Shown here one piece after another: positions 1 through 9,164 of a DNA stretch of 64,000 bases. The notes beneath the pieces were generated by a model that saw only the letters and a program-made list of their open reading frames with translations, did no database searches and was not told where the DNA came from. Numbering within the stretch: position 1 is the stretch's first letter; the number at the start of each line of letters is the position of its first letter. The DNA comes from Sphingobacterium faecale (GTDB lineage Bacteria; Bacteroidota; Bacteroidia; Sphingobacteriales; Sphingobacteriaceae). A program made the translations under genes and the position numbers. The stretch is from assembly GCF_016746095.1 (NCBI RefSeq), contig NZ_JAERTY010000012.1:62001-126000 (forward strand), in the 5' to 3' direction.

Positions 1-579
1 GCTTCTGATGGCAGTTGGGCAATAGACAAGCAAGGTGAAAAGCTCTTTCAAACCTATCCATCGCCGAATAATGGGCCAGATGAGGTAAATGAAGGCTTAT
101 TTCGGATTTTGGGAGCAGACGGGACAATCGGTTTTGCAGATATGGAGGGAAATATAGTTGTATCTCCGCGTTTTAGCGCTACTAGTATCTTTTCAGATGG
201 AAAGGCTACGTTTTGCCAAGGATGTCCTTTGGCAATGTACAAGATTGTTCAAACCGAGGGATTTAGACAGGTCATGTTAAAATTAAGAAATGAAAAGCCT
301 GACATTTTTTTCATTATTTCGGGGCGTAAATATGGGCGGATTAATTTAAAGGGAGATACTATTTTAAGACCGATATACGAAAGAATTTTTCCTACCTGGG
401 ATGGAATTACGATGGTATTAAAAGACGGGAATGCCTTTTACATTGATTCCGTTGGTAATGAGGTTGATTATGATCCATTAAAGCACCCTAGTCAAAAGCC
501 GATCCAAAGGGATGTAACTAAGTGTACTATCTATTTTAAAAATGAAGAAGAACTTCTAAAGTTTAGTAAGTCTTTATAA
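1..579 (+). CDS. WG-repeat protein, 3' part (N-terminus outside window)
   Basis: The frame is open from the first base, so the gene begins before the window; the first in-window ATG codon (145) is internal. The visible 192 residues contain degenerate WG repeats: GSWAIDKQG, GTIGFADMEGNIVV and later RKYGRINLKG, each a short hairpin of aromatic-G-x-[ID]-x2-G type. WG (KWG) repeat proteins of Bacteroidetes are usually surface or periplasmic and have no known enzymatic activity. The tail of about 60 residues after the last repeat is charged and has no recognised motif. Family call is good; function is unknown. Confidence 0.75.
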   Translation, partial: ASDGSWAIDKQGEKLFQTYPSPNNGPDEVNEGLFRILGADGTIGFADMEGNIVVSPRFSATSIFSDGKATFCQGCPLAMYKIVQTEGFRQVMLKLRNEKPDIFFIISGRKYGRINLKGDTILRPIYERIFPTWDGITMVLKDGNAFYIDSVGNEVDYDPLKHPSQKPIQRDVTKCTIYFKNEEELLKFSKSL

Positions 580-706
580 TCATTTAGCACCCGTATGATC
601 TATTCATAAAATAGCAAACCATGAGTGCGGATGCAAAGTAAACAAACAAAAAAGTGAACAGCTATATATAGACAGCCAAAAACAAAGCCGTCTGGAATCT
701 AATTTA

Positions 707-714
707 TATCTTTG
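707..714 (+). promoter_or_regulatory. Candidate -7 box for the next gene
   Basis: TATCTTTG fits the Bacteroidetes -7 consensus TAnnTTTG and lies 20 bp before the ATG of the following secreted-protein gene, giving a short leader. No clear -33 TTTG was found at the usual distance, so this is moderate evidence. Confidence 0.4.
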
Positions 715-734
715 TCACAACCAATCAGAGGCAG

Positions 735-1538
735 ATGTTAAATCAACTATATAAACTAACCTTTCTTTTTATTATCGTACTAAACACAGGAAGTCATACT
801 GCTAGGGCTAGTAATAGAATGGTAGCAGTAGAGGACTCCGTTGAAAATGCATTTCAGTTTGTTAAGCGGCTTTTACCTGCAGGTGAATATCAGGCCGATG
901 TACTGGGGGCTTCTATGATGGATCCAAAACAGCAGGAGCTGATGAAGAAGATGAAGATGGCTATAGCTAATAATATCGAATGGTATCAGGAGGTGCTACG
1001 TGGACTGAAGCCCGGCGAACCTATGCCTTATCATGAAAAATTAGGTATGAGCCGAGAGGAGTACAGCGGCATGTTGAAATCATTCGAAAGCGTAAAACTC
1101 GACAAAATGTTTTCAGCATCGCTAACGGTAAGTCAGGAAGGAGGAACGTTGACGTTTGATGGTGGTAACGATCTACCTTTCTTAGATCACATAGTTATAG
1201 ATTCTGATAGTAAGTGCATACTAATACAAGGAGATACCCTCTTGTATCAGAATGCTATACAGATGGATAATAGCAGGACGACACTCCAAGCTGGTCCTTG
1301 GCAAGGATACTCTTGGAAGAGAGAGGTGGTAAGTCGTGCCGGAGAACTGATCACGGACCATGAAAGTGTGGACATCGTGAATGATGAAGAACTGGATATG
1401 TCCATGTACAACTGTACAATTGGTAAACTCGATAATAAAGGGGAATGCTTTATGTATATTAAGGTATTGGTGCTGAAAGGCGGTGAAGTCGTAACCAAAC
1501 AAGATATTGCGTTAATAATTCGTGCTTCGCCGATTTAA
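735..1538 (+). CDS. Secreted protein of unknown function
   Basis: 267 aa. It has a hydrophobic N-terminus (LYKLTFLFIIVLNTG) followed by small residues, so export to the periplasm is likely; there is no lipobox cysteine. The body is polar, with no TM helix after the signal and no catalytic motif that I recognise. It contains a Met/Lys-rich stretch (ELMKKMKMAIANN) near residues 70-80. It stands alone: upstream is the WG-repeat gene, downstream the convergent AraC gene. The start is supported by a TAnnTTTG box 20 bp upstream. I do not recognise the family. Confidence 0.7.
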   Translation: MLNQLYKLTFLFIIVLNTGSHTARASNRMVAVEDSVENAFQFVKRLLPAGEYQADVLGASMMDPKQQELMKKMKMAIANNIEWYQEVLRGLKPGEPMPYHEKLGMSREEYSGMLKSFESVKLDKMFSASLTVSQEGGTLTFDGGNDLPFLDHIVIDSDSKCILIQGDTLLYQNAIQMDNSRTTLQAGPWQGYSWKREVVSRAGELITDHESVDIVNDEELDMSMYNCTIGKLDNKGECFMYIKVLVLKGGEVVTKQDIALIIRASPI

Positions 1539-1656
1539 AAACGTTAAAAGGTTCTATGAATCGCTTTTCTGAAAGAATAGATATTTGCTAAAATATGAAT
1601 AACCTTGTTCTGAAAGCCACATTTGCACACTGCATTAAAAAATAAATACATAAAAA

Positions 1657-1708
1657 ATGTTTAGTCCAATAAACAAAATATCCGTGTTTTATCTGTTAGA
1701 CTAAACAT
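1657..1708. repeat. Inverted repeat between convergent genes
   Basis: ATGTTTAGTC (1657-1666) and GACTAAACAT (1699-1708) are perfect 10-bp inverted arms separated by 32 bp in the space between two convergent genes. The arms are AT-rich and no long T-run follows, so it may be a weak bidirectional terminator or a protein-binding site. The rest of the 276-bp gap shows nothing else. Confidence 0.3.
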
Positions 1709-1814
1709 AATTAGATCTTTTATCCCCTTGTGGCAGTCATCCGTCCTAAAAACTACAACTATCTATTAGGTGTCAAATTATGGTATTAGTGATCAAAGCG
1801 CCATATAAAACGCT

Positions 1815-2804
1815 TTATACAGTCGACAACGAGAACCCTTTGGATCTGACCTCGCTAGGCCGACAGTTGTAGTATTGTGAGAATAACTGACTAAAATGAT
1901 GCGGATATTTAAAACCACAAGAGTAAGAGATCGTCTTGATATCGAGATTGCTGTGTTGCAATAAGTGCATAGCATGTTTTATTCTAGACTTTCGGATGTG
2001 ACCGAATACGGTGTCGCCATACCGCTCTTTGAAGGCCTTCTTAAGTTTAAACTCATTGATACCAAAAGCGCGGCTTATTTTTTTTAGACTGAGTTCTTCA
2101 GCAAAATGGCTGTCTAGGTAAGACTTTATTTCGGACAGTGTGAGTAGGTCCTGATTGTTCCAGGTGCTTCCTTCAATAGAATCTGTGCCTGCTGTAAATA
2201 CGGATAGGATGATCTCGATAGCTTTGCAACGTATGTATTCTTCGGCAAAACGACCGTGATAAGAATGATCTATAAGATTGCGGATGAGAACGCTTTGATC
2301 AAGAGTTATGGGAATAGCTTTTTTGAAGAATGTCCATCCATGTTTTTGAAAATGTTCGCTGAGCTGCGGCTTTGTAAAACCTTGTGCCTGGAGCAGATCC
2401 AGCAAGAAGTCAAAGTCGATATGTATGTCCAGTACGCTGCGTGAGGAGGGGTAGTAGATGGTTCCGGATGTGGGAGGAAGATATATAAATTGTTGTTGAC
2501 CGGAGCATATAGCGATCTCCCTACCACTAATATCCGAAAATATAGAATGGCCTGTTATCTCGAACTGAAATTTGACGAGATCCTCGGGATGATCTATCAA
2601 AAGCTGAAAAGGATCAAGAACAGCCCAGTCCTGATAACACACGACAAATTGACCAAAATGATGATAGTACATGTTGCCAGATACGGCACTATTAGATAGT
2701 AATTTATGTTTAAAGCCTTTTTGAGGCTCCTGCTTGACATCCTTTGAAAAGACTGCATTCAAAATAGTATCCCCATAAAATTCCCGTAAGGTGAGACTCT
2801 TCAT
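1815..2804 (-). CDS. AraC-family transcriptional regulator (siderophore-type)
   Basis: 329 aa, a usual length for AraC regulators. The C-terminal ~100 residues form the double helix-turn-helix: first helices around LSLKKISRAFGINEFKLKK, then the conserved second-HTH signature with IKTISYSCGFKYPHHFSQLF and RPSEVR. The N-terminal ~200 residues are a beta-rich effector domain like that of PchR-type regulators. It is divergent from a TonB-dependent siderophore receptor with about 100 bp between the start codons, the usual arrangement for an activator that senses an imported iron chelate. Inference: it activates the receptor/PepSY operon when the cognate siderophore enters. The family is certain, the ligand unknown. 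Confidence 0.9.
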   Translation of the reverse strand: MKSLTLREFYGDTILNAVFSKDVKQEPQKGFKHKLLSNSAVSGNMYYHHFGQFVVCYQDWAVLDPFQLLIDHPEDLVKFQFEITGHSIFSDISGREIAICSGQQQFIYLPPTSGTIYYPSSRSVLDIHIDFDFLLDLLQAQGFTKPQLSEHFQKHGWTFFKKAIPITLDQSVLIRNLIDHSYHGRFAEEYIRCKAIEIILSVFTAGTDSIEGSTWNNQDLLTLSEIKSYLDSHFAEELSLKKISRAFGINEFKLKKAFKERYGDTVFGHIRKSRIKHAMHLLQHSNLDIKTISYSCGFKYPHHFSQLFSQYYNCRPSEVRSKGFSLSTV

Positions 2805-2854
2805 TTTTCCGTTTTTTGATTCTTATAATCCGTAATCTGTTATCGCAGGAGTAA

Positions 2855-2871
2855 CAAAGTTAATACTTTTG
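2855..2871. promoter_or_regulatory. Divergent -7 boxes, araC / siderophore receptor
   Basis: On the minus strand CAAAGTTA (2855-2862) reads TAACTTTG, a perfect TAnnTTTG -7 box for the AraC gene with a leader of about 45 nt. On the plus strand TACTTTTG (2864-2871) is a second perfect box for the receptor gene. The two boxes are back to back with one base between them, so the two promoters must compete or share a regulator. Confidence 0.55.
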
Positions 2872-2907
2872 CGCTTGTTATTTGTACTTATTCTAAATAA
2901 AAACAAG

Positions 2908-5376
2908 ATGTTTTATAATTTATCGAAAATACAAGACTTGCTAGCAGTAGTAGCATTGTTGATATTTGGTCCACTTTACGGACTTGCACAAAACCGGATA
3001 GCATTGTCTGGGGAAGTGTATACGGCAGATGGAAGGCCATTGGCTTACGCAAATGTTAAATTGACGGGTACGCCTTATACGGCACGTGTCGATGAGCAGG
3101 GAAAATTCGCCATGCAGATACCCGAAGGTACTTATGTTTTGTTTGTGAGCTATGCTAATTATACGGTAGTCGAGCAGACAATCCAGACGAAAGGTCAATC
3201 GTCATTAGTTTTGCCACGTATCGTGGTGCCATCCAAGGCCAATGAACTACGCGAAGTAGTGGTATCCGATATTCAGAAGAATAAATTTGCGCGTAAAGAA
3301 ACGGACGATATCGCCAGAATGCCTTTGGCTAATCTACAGAATGCGCAGGCTTATTCCGTGATCAGTAAGGATTTTATGCAGGAGATAGCAGCGACTGATT
3401 ATAACAGTGCCTTGTCGCATGTACCTGGAGTGATAGTCACGACGGGAGTGAATGACAATGGAAATGGAATAAGCCTAAGGGGATTTTCCAATAGTGGCAC
3501 CGGGAATACGAATATGGTACGGAATGGCTTACCGATTAATTCCAGGGCTATATCAGAAATCTTCAACTTGGAGAAAGTGGAGGTGATCAAGGGGCCTTCG
3601 GCTACATTATTCGGTGCAGAGGTGACCTCCTACGGTGGTATCATAAATAATGTGACCAAGCGTCCATACGAGTCGTTTCGGGGTGAGGTCAATTACACAA
3701 CGGGGAGCTTCGGCATGAATAGGCTGACTGCAGATATCAATACACCGCTCAATAGTGACCGCACAGCCTTGGGAAGATTCAACGTGATGGGGATGCTTAA
3801 TAATGGGTTTCAGAATGAGGGTAAAGTGACGGCCATGGGGTTTGCGACGAGTCTCGCTTTTAAAGCGGGAGAAAAAACGATTGTCCGCTTTGATGCTGAC
3901 GTGTATAACACGACCAAGCCATTGGTCGCTTATCTCCGGAATACCGATAAGCTGAGTTTTGCAAATCTTAAGGAATATGGAATGCCTTATGATCGTTCCC
4001 TGACATCTAATGATATCGCGACCAACCGGACAAATGTCAATATCAGCGCTGAAATAGAACATCAGCTATCGGATAATTGGTCCTCGCGTACCTCTTATCT
4101 GTTTAATAACAGTGGTGATAAGGGATCTGTATTCATGGTGCCCATGGTGGTGGATGATACGCGTATCGAAAGACGCTACCGTATTTTTGATGACTATAAC
4201 CTCAATTTCTCCGTTATACAGCAGAATTTTAACGGTAACTATACCATTGGTGAGGTAAAAAATAAGGTTTTGCTCGGTGTCGATGCTACGCTTTATACGG
4301 AGAAGAACCTGTTTATGGTACCTTATTTTGCAATATATGATACGGTGGGGGTACACGATAAAGCATGGAAGCCGCTGACACGGTCGGAAGTAGAAAACTC
4401 AAGAGGAAAACGTAGCTATGGAGATGGGGTGGACAATGCTAAATACAATGTGGTTAGTGCCTATTTTTCCAATGTGACCAATATATCAGATCGCTTGTTT
4501 TTGATGCTGAGCGGACGGGTCAATCGATTTCATCAAGGTAAGCGAATGTCTTATTCTCCCGGACAGCCCCAGATCGTAGACGAACAGGGGAACATCGAAC
4601 AAAAGCAAACAGATGCTTCTTACAGTGAGTTGGAGGGCTATAACCAGGTTAACTTCTCGCCCAAGATAGGACTGGTGTATCAACCTATTAAAGATCAGGT
4701 TTCCATATTCGCCAATTATATGAATGGATTTACAAACGTGGCGGCTTCTGATGGGCTGAGTAATCCGAACGATCTGGACTCCGAGGTGATTAAGAAAAAT
4801 TGGCGCCCTGAGGAGGCCAACCAACTTGAGATAGGTACTAAAGTAGAGCTGTTTGACCGACTGCTGAATGCTACGGTATCCTATTATGATATAAGGGTTA
4901 AGAATCGCCTGCGTGAAGTAATAGATTATGTATACGTACAAGACGGAACATTCAACTCTAAAGGTGTGGAGATCGACCTTATTGCAAATCCTGCCCGTGG
5001 TTGGAATATGATCTTGGGCTATGGTTATAACGATAACAAGTACGTGAAAAGTGAAGACTATTCCCAAGGATTGCGTGAAGCGCATTCGCCAAAACATATC
5101 GCTAACTTTTGGACCTCCTATAAGTTCCTAGGTAGTGCTGTAAAAGGACTGGGGTTTGGTGCAGGTATGAATTATGTGGGTGCGGCATTGATGGATTATG
5201 AGGATGATTTTGAAATACCTGCATATACGGTAGTCAACGCTACTGCATTCTATGATCAACCGAAATATAGGGTCGGTCTTAAATTCAACAATATCGGAAA
5301 TGTAAAGTATTGGGACATATTTGCAAGGCCGCAGCGACCTTTTGAATTTCTGGCCAATATATCTTTCAAGTTTTAA
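2908..5376 (+). CDS. TonB-dependent siderophore receptor
   Basis: 822 aa from the ATG at 2908. A longer frame begins at a TTG at 2869, but that TTG overlaps the -7 box, so the ATG followed by a clean signal peptide (LLAVVALLIFGPLYGLAQ) is preferred. Order: signal peptide 1-28, carboxypeptidase-regulatory-like beta domain ~30-110, plug ~125-235 with the hallmark VEVIKGPSATLFG, then a 22-strand-type barrel ending in the aromatic signature ISFKF. It resembles FhuA/FoxA-type ferric hydroxamate receptors rather than SusC (no STN domain). It transports ferric siderophore across the outer membrane using TonB/ExbBD, which are not in the window. The PepSY gene follows after 14 bp, so they form an operon. 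Confidence 0.9.
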   Translation: MFYNLSKIQDLLAVVALLIFGPLYGLAQNRIALSGEVYTADGRPLAYANVKLTGTPYTARVDEQGKFAMQIPEGTYVLFVSYANYTVVEQTIQTKGQSSLVLPRIVVPSKANELREVVVSDIQKNKFARKETDDIARMPLANLQNAQAYSVISKDFMQEIAATDYNSALSHVPGVIVTTGVNDNGNGISLRGFSNSGTGNTNMVRNGLPINSRAISEIFNLEKVEVIKGPSATLFGAEVTSYGGIINNVTKRPYESFRGEVNYTTGSFGMNRLTADINTPLNSDRTALGRFNVMGMLNNGFQNEGKVTAMGFATSLAFKAGEKTIVRFDADVYNTTKPLVAYLRNTDKLSFANLKEYGMPYDRSLTSNDIATNRTNVNISAEIEHQLSDNWSSRTSYLFNNSGDKGSVFMVPMVVDDTRIERRYRIFDDYNLNFSVIQQNFNGNYTIGEVKNKVLLGVDATLYTEKNLFMVPYFAIYDTVGVHDKAWKPLTRSEVENSRGKRSYGDGVDNAKYNVVSAYFSNVTNISDRLFLMLSGRVNRFHQGKRMSYSPGQPQIVDEQGNIEQKQTDASYSELEGYNQVNFSPKIGLVYQPIKDQVSIFANYMNGFTNVAASDGLSNPNDLDSEVIKKNWRPEEANQLEIGTKVELFDRLLNATVSYYDIRVKNRLREVIDYVYVQDGTFNSKGVEIDLIANPARGWNMILGYGYNDNKYVKSEDYSQGLREAHSPKHIANFWTSYKFLGSAVKGLGFGAGMNYVGAALMDYEDDFEIPAYTVVNATAFYDQPKYRVGLKFNNIGNVKYWDIFARPQRPFEFLANISFKF

Positions 5377-5390
5377 ATCCGGGCAGAACG

Positions 5391-6581
5391 ATGAGTTATA
5401 TACCTAAGAGAATACCGAAGCCGGCGGCAGAAGGAATGCCACCTAAGAAAGCAGGTAAAACTTGGTTTGCTAAAATTAATGCTTGGCTACACCTGTGGCC
5501 AAGCATTATATCAGGTCTGGTGGTGGTATTTGTATGCCTGACGGGAACATTGATTGTCTATTGTGATGAGATTATGGAATGGAGCGCTGCTGATGCCCGA
5601 TACGTCGAAGTACAGCATCAACGCAGTACATCGGATCAGTTGATCCAATCTATACGTGATTTTGACCCTGAGCTGCAACTGTCCGAGTTGGTGTATTTTA
5701 ATGATCCTGAGCGAAGTGTCCGGGTGCGTGCTTTTCATAAGAAGACACATAAACTTACTTTTCTATATGTAGATCCCTACAGTGCTAAGGTACTGAAGGC
5801 CGATACATCAGCGCACTTTTTTTATATCACGGCACATCTGCATTCCGCTTTGCTGGCAGGGCAGGTAGGCAGTTGGGTTGTCTTAATATGCACCATTATT
5901 TTCTTTCTAAGCTGTATCACCGGCTTGGTGCTGTGGTGGCCCAAGCGCTGGACAAAGAAAACGGTGCAAGATAGTTTTACCATCAAGTGGAAAGCGCGAT
6001 TTAAAAGGTTCAATTACGACTTGCACAATGTATACGGTTTCTATTCGCTCCTGTTGTGTTTTGTGCTGAGCCTTACGGGGATTGTTATATTTTTCCATTC
6101 GCTGGGAGATCTTATTACTTCGGCCTTTGGTGGAGCAGATGAGCACATTGAAGAGGTGTTGGGCCAATACCAAGCTGAGCGTACTTCGTATGATATCAGT
6201 GCATTGGCCTATCAGACCCTGGCCGATCACCCTAAAGAAAAAAATGCAGCGATATGGGTTTATACCTTGGACGAAGCAGGGGTATATGTGTTTCGTCTCG
6301 GTGTTGCAGGACTGAAGAGTACCGAAGGGCAAAAGCTTAGCGTGTACGATCGGTACACGGGCGCCTCGTTGGCTATACCAAGGCCGCAACGTATACATGA
6401 GGAAGTGGAAAATGTGATATGGCAATTGCATATGGGGCAGTGGTGGGGGCAGTTTGGCAAGCTGTCGACTTTTCTGGCTGGGGTAATAGCGACATCATTA
6501 CCGATCACCGGCTTTCTGATCTGGTGGGGCCGCCGGAAAAAGAAACCAAAGAGAAAAACAGTAAAGGCGACTCTGTCTTAG
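5391..6581 (+). CDS. PepSY-domain membrane protein, probable ferric-siderophore reductase
   Basis: 396 aa. Four hydrophobic segments are visible: ~38-58, ~160-183, ~215-238 and ~358-379, with a periplasmic PepSY region after the first and another before the last. Histidines at the membrane edges (H34, H149/H151, H212, H347) match the haem-ligand pattern of the PiuB/FSR family, whose members reduce ferric siderophores in the inner membrane. It follows the receptor by 14 bp and the next outer-membrane gene starts within a few bases, so co-transcription is likely. Inference: it releases iron from the siderophore brought in by the receptor. The family is clear; reductase activity is inferred from family and context. 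Confidence 0.85.
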   Translation: MSYIPKRIPKPAAEGMPPKKAGKTWFAKINAWLHLWPSIISGLVVVFVCLTGTLIVYCDEIMEWSAADARYVEVQHQRSTSDQLIQSIRDFDPELQLSELVYFNDPERSVRVRAFHKKTHKLTFLYVDPYSAKVLKADTSAHFFYITAHLHSALLAGQVGSWVVLICTIIFFLSCITGLVLWWPKRWTKKTVQDSFTIKWKARFKRFNYDLHNVYGFYSLLLCFVLSLTGIVIFFHSLGDLITSAFGGADEHIEEVLGQYQAERTSYDISALAYQTLADHPKEKNAAIWVYTLDEAGVYVFRLGVAGLKSTEGQKLSVYDRYTGASLAIPRPQRIHEEVENVIWQLHMGQWWGQFGKLSTFLAGVIATSLPITGFLIWWGRRKKKPKRKTVKATLS

Positions 6582-6586
6582 TATTT

Positions 6587-9007
6587 ATGTTCATTATGCA
6601 AGATAATATGATGTATTCAACGGCGATAATGACTGCTACCCTTGTCCTTTGTGCTACCTTGGAGATCTATGCGCAGAGCGGGGTGAGAGGTTATGTACTG
6701 GATAGCCATAAACAGCCTGTTCCGAAAACCAGTGTGATTGCTTCATCACAAACAGCGACGGAAAGCTATCAGACGTCTACGGATCATCAGGGGCTGTTCC
6801 AAATGGATCTCCCCCAAGGAAAGTATGTGTTGGATATATATCATATGGGCTATGAGAGACACAGGATATCGGTCGATGTAGTACCTCAAATTTGTACCGT
6901 CCTCGATACGATACCGCTCGTGGCGGAAAGTCAGCAACTGGAAGAAATTACGGTACAGGGAACAAGGAGACTTATCGAACAGAAGAACGACCGGACAGTG
7001 ATCAATGTAGAAAATAGTATTCTGGCCTCGGGAGCGACTGCGCTGGAACTCCTAAAACGAGCGCCATCACTGCGGGTCGATGAGGAGGATCATATCTATA
7101 TGAGAGGTAAGTCGGATATTGGTATTCTGATCAATGGTAAGCTTTCTTACCTATCGGACAAAGAGATCACCAATATGCTGAAAAGTATGCCATCGGAATC
7201 GATAAAACGTATTGAGTTAATAAGTAATCCTTCGGCAAAATTCGATGCCAAAGGGGTGGCTGGAATGATCAATATCGTCATGAAGCAACCAACGGCTCAA
7301 GCATTGTCTGGCAGTGTGCATACTTTTGGTGGTGCGGGTAGGAAGGAACGTTACGGACTAGGGGCTACCCTTGGAGGGCAAAAAGATAGATGGCGATGGC
7401 AAGGGGGAATAGAATATGCGTACCGGGGGGAAGAGGAGTTTCGAAACTTTGATCGGCTTTACACGGGGATAGAAGGCGGTAAATCACTTCAATACGCTAG
7501 GACAGACGAACCGCTGCGTACACAACAGGCTAGAGCGGGACTGGAATATGTACCTACGGATAGAACGAGTATAGGTGTGCTATGGACGGGCAATTTTGGG
7601 GTATATAAGAGTTCTAGTAAGGGGTATAACGACATCTATACGCCGACTGGGGAGCGAAGTGTACATACCCTTACGGATAATACAAATGATAGCCGCTGGC
7701 AAACGCATAATGTGGGATTTAACCTGGTGCAAAAGATCGGAAAAAAAAGCGAGCTGAGTGCGGATTGGGATATCCTATACTCGACTTACAAAGCGGATCA
7801 GATACTGCGTTCCTCTATACAGAAATATGAAAATGGTCATTCCGGACTGGAAGCCCGTCGCAACGCGACCCCGTCAACAACATACCTGCAGATAGCAAAG
7901 GTAGACTATCAGTACCAATGGAACGAGTCATTGACAGCGGAGGCTGGATGGAAGAGTAGCTGGATGGAATCCGACAATAATAGCCGATCGGACACATGGA
8001 AGAGTGAGCAATGGGTGGCAGACTTACAGAATAGTAACCACTTTGTGTATAAAGAACAGATCCATGCGGCCTATGCGAATTTCAATCTGTCATTGGACCA
8101 TTGGGGAGTCGTTGCGGGGGTACGTACAGAACATACCAAAGCGGATGGCGAGTTAAAAACAGATGGAAGAACGCTGAACAGGGACTATATAGATTTTTTT
8201 CCTGCTGTTTCATTTCGATATGAGATCAATGCTAAGAATCAGATCCAGTTGTCCTACAGTCGCCGGATCAATCGTCCCGATTACGAAGATCTTAACCCAT
8301 TCGGGTATTATGTGGATGCGTATGTCTATTGGGAAGGCAATCCGCTATTGCAGCCTGAATTGGCCAGTTCTTATGAATTGAAATATAGCTTTAATCGAGA
8401 TCTGCTGTTTTCTTTTTACTATACGGATGTAAAGGATGTGATGACTTCGGTGCTCACACAGCTACCTCAGGAAAATAAAACGATTCGTAGTGTGCATAAT
8501 ATTAAAGGCTTCCAAAATTACGGGGTCAATATGGATTACTCTTTCTCGTTAATGCCTTTCTGGTCTGCCCAATGGAATGTTAATGCCTTTGAAAATAACT
8601 ATTTTGGCAGTTTTGGAGGCGAGCAGATCGCTAATCGGTTATGGTCTTATACGGTACAGACTAACCACAATTACCGCCTGCCCAAACGCTGGTCTGCCGA
8701 ATGGACTGCTGCCTACGAGAGTCCACAGACAGATGGCGTCTTTCGGCAGAAAGCAAGTGGCTATGTTTCGTTAGGGCTGATGAAAAAAATGTTTGACGAC
8801 AAGCTTAATCTGAAATTAGCTGTGGATGATATATTTAAGACAGGCCGTTATCGCACGACTTCTTCCGTAGCGGATGTCTATATGGATCAGCGAATAGATT
8901 TAGATAGCCGCGTGTGGCGTATCAGTATCAGTTATTCCTTTGGTAAAAATGGGACTGATAGGAAGATGAAAGATAATGAACAACAACGTCGGGTGAGAGG
9001 GATGTAA
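6587..9007 (+). CDS. Outer-membrane beta-barrel protein (TonB-receptor-like, OMP_b-brl_3 type)
   Basis: About 806 aa. The open frame extends back into the PepSY gene, but real starts are the ATG at 6587, 6596, 6611 or 6614, just after the PepSY stop; the ones near 6611 give the best signal peptide. A carboxypeptidase-regulatory-like domain (SGVRGYVLDSHKQPVPKTS onwards) is followed by a plug-like region with IKRIELISNPSAKFDA and a large barrel. This group of Bacteroidetes proteins looks like TonB receptors but often ends without the terminal aromatic residue; here about 20 charged residues follow the last strand (ISISYSFG). The ligand is unknown; position in the operon suggests metal or siderophore use. 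Confidence 0.85.
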   Translation: MFIMQDNMMYSTAIMTATLVLCATLEIYAQSGVRGYVLDSHKQPVPKTSVIASSQTATESYQTSTDHQGLFQMDLPQGKYVLDIYHMGYERHRISVDVVPQICTVLDTIPLVAESQQLEEITVQGTRRLIEQKNDRTVINVENSILASGATALELLKRAPSLRVDEEDHIYMRGKSDIGILINGKLSYLSDKEITNMLKSMPSESIKRIELISNPSAKFDAKGVAGMINIVMKQPTAQALSGSVHTFGGAGRKERYGLGATLGGQKDRWRWQGGIEYAYRGEEEFRNFDRLYTGIEGGKSLQYARTDEPLRTQQARAGLEYVPTDRTSIGVLWTGNFGVYKSSSKGYNDIYTPTGERSVHTLTDNTNDSRWQTHNVGFNLVQKIGKKSELSADWDILYSTYKADQILRSSIQKYENGHSGLEARRNATPSTTYLQIAKVDYQYQWNESLTAEAGWKSSWMESDNNSRSDTWKSEQWVADLQNSNHFVYKEQIHAAYANFNLSLDHWGVVAGVRTEHTKADGELKTDGRTLNRDYIDFFPAVSFRYEINAKNQIQLSYSRRINRPDYEDLNPFGYYVDAYVYWEGNPLLQPELASSYELKYSFNRDLLFSFYYTDVKDVMTSVLTQLPQENKTIRSVHNIKGFQNYGVNMDYSFSLMPFWSAQWNVNAFENNYFGSFGGEQIANRLWSYTVQTNHNYRLPKRWSAEWTAAYESPQTDGVFRQKASGYVSLGLMKKMFDDKLNLKLAVDDIFKTGRYRTTSSVADVYMDQRIDLDSRVWRISISYSFGKNGTDRKMKDNEQQRRVRGM

Positions 9008-9008
9008 T

Positions 9009-9060
9009 TATCGCTACCGCGGTTACTGTAATTGCGGTAACGATAGTAAAGTTGTTTTTT
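9009..9060 (+). terminator. Intrinsic terminator after the iron operon
   Basis: Stem arms TATCGCTACCGC (9009-9020) and GCGGTAACGATA (9034-9045) pair with one mismatch across a 13-base loop, and a run of six T ends at 9060. It begins directly after the stop codon of the barrel gene. Confidence 0.7.
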
Positions 9061-9164
9061 GACGTGTATCCCTGTTTTCAGCCAATTTTGTATGATATGC
9101 CGCCGATGTCTTGCTGGATTCTGTGATTACTGATATATTCGCTAATAAAATAGAACTCGCACAG

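Noticed and set aside
4486-5097. Long minus-strand frame (203 codons) inside the siderophore receptor
   Set aside because: Antisense shadow of a clearly coding frame; composition is rich in Ile/Tyr/Arg with no domain.
5907-6431. Minus-strand frame (174 codons) inside the PepSY gene
   Set aside because: Antisense shadow; the plus-strand frame has recognisable TM helices and histidines.
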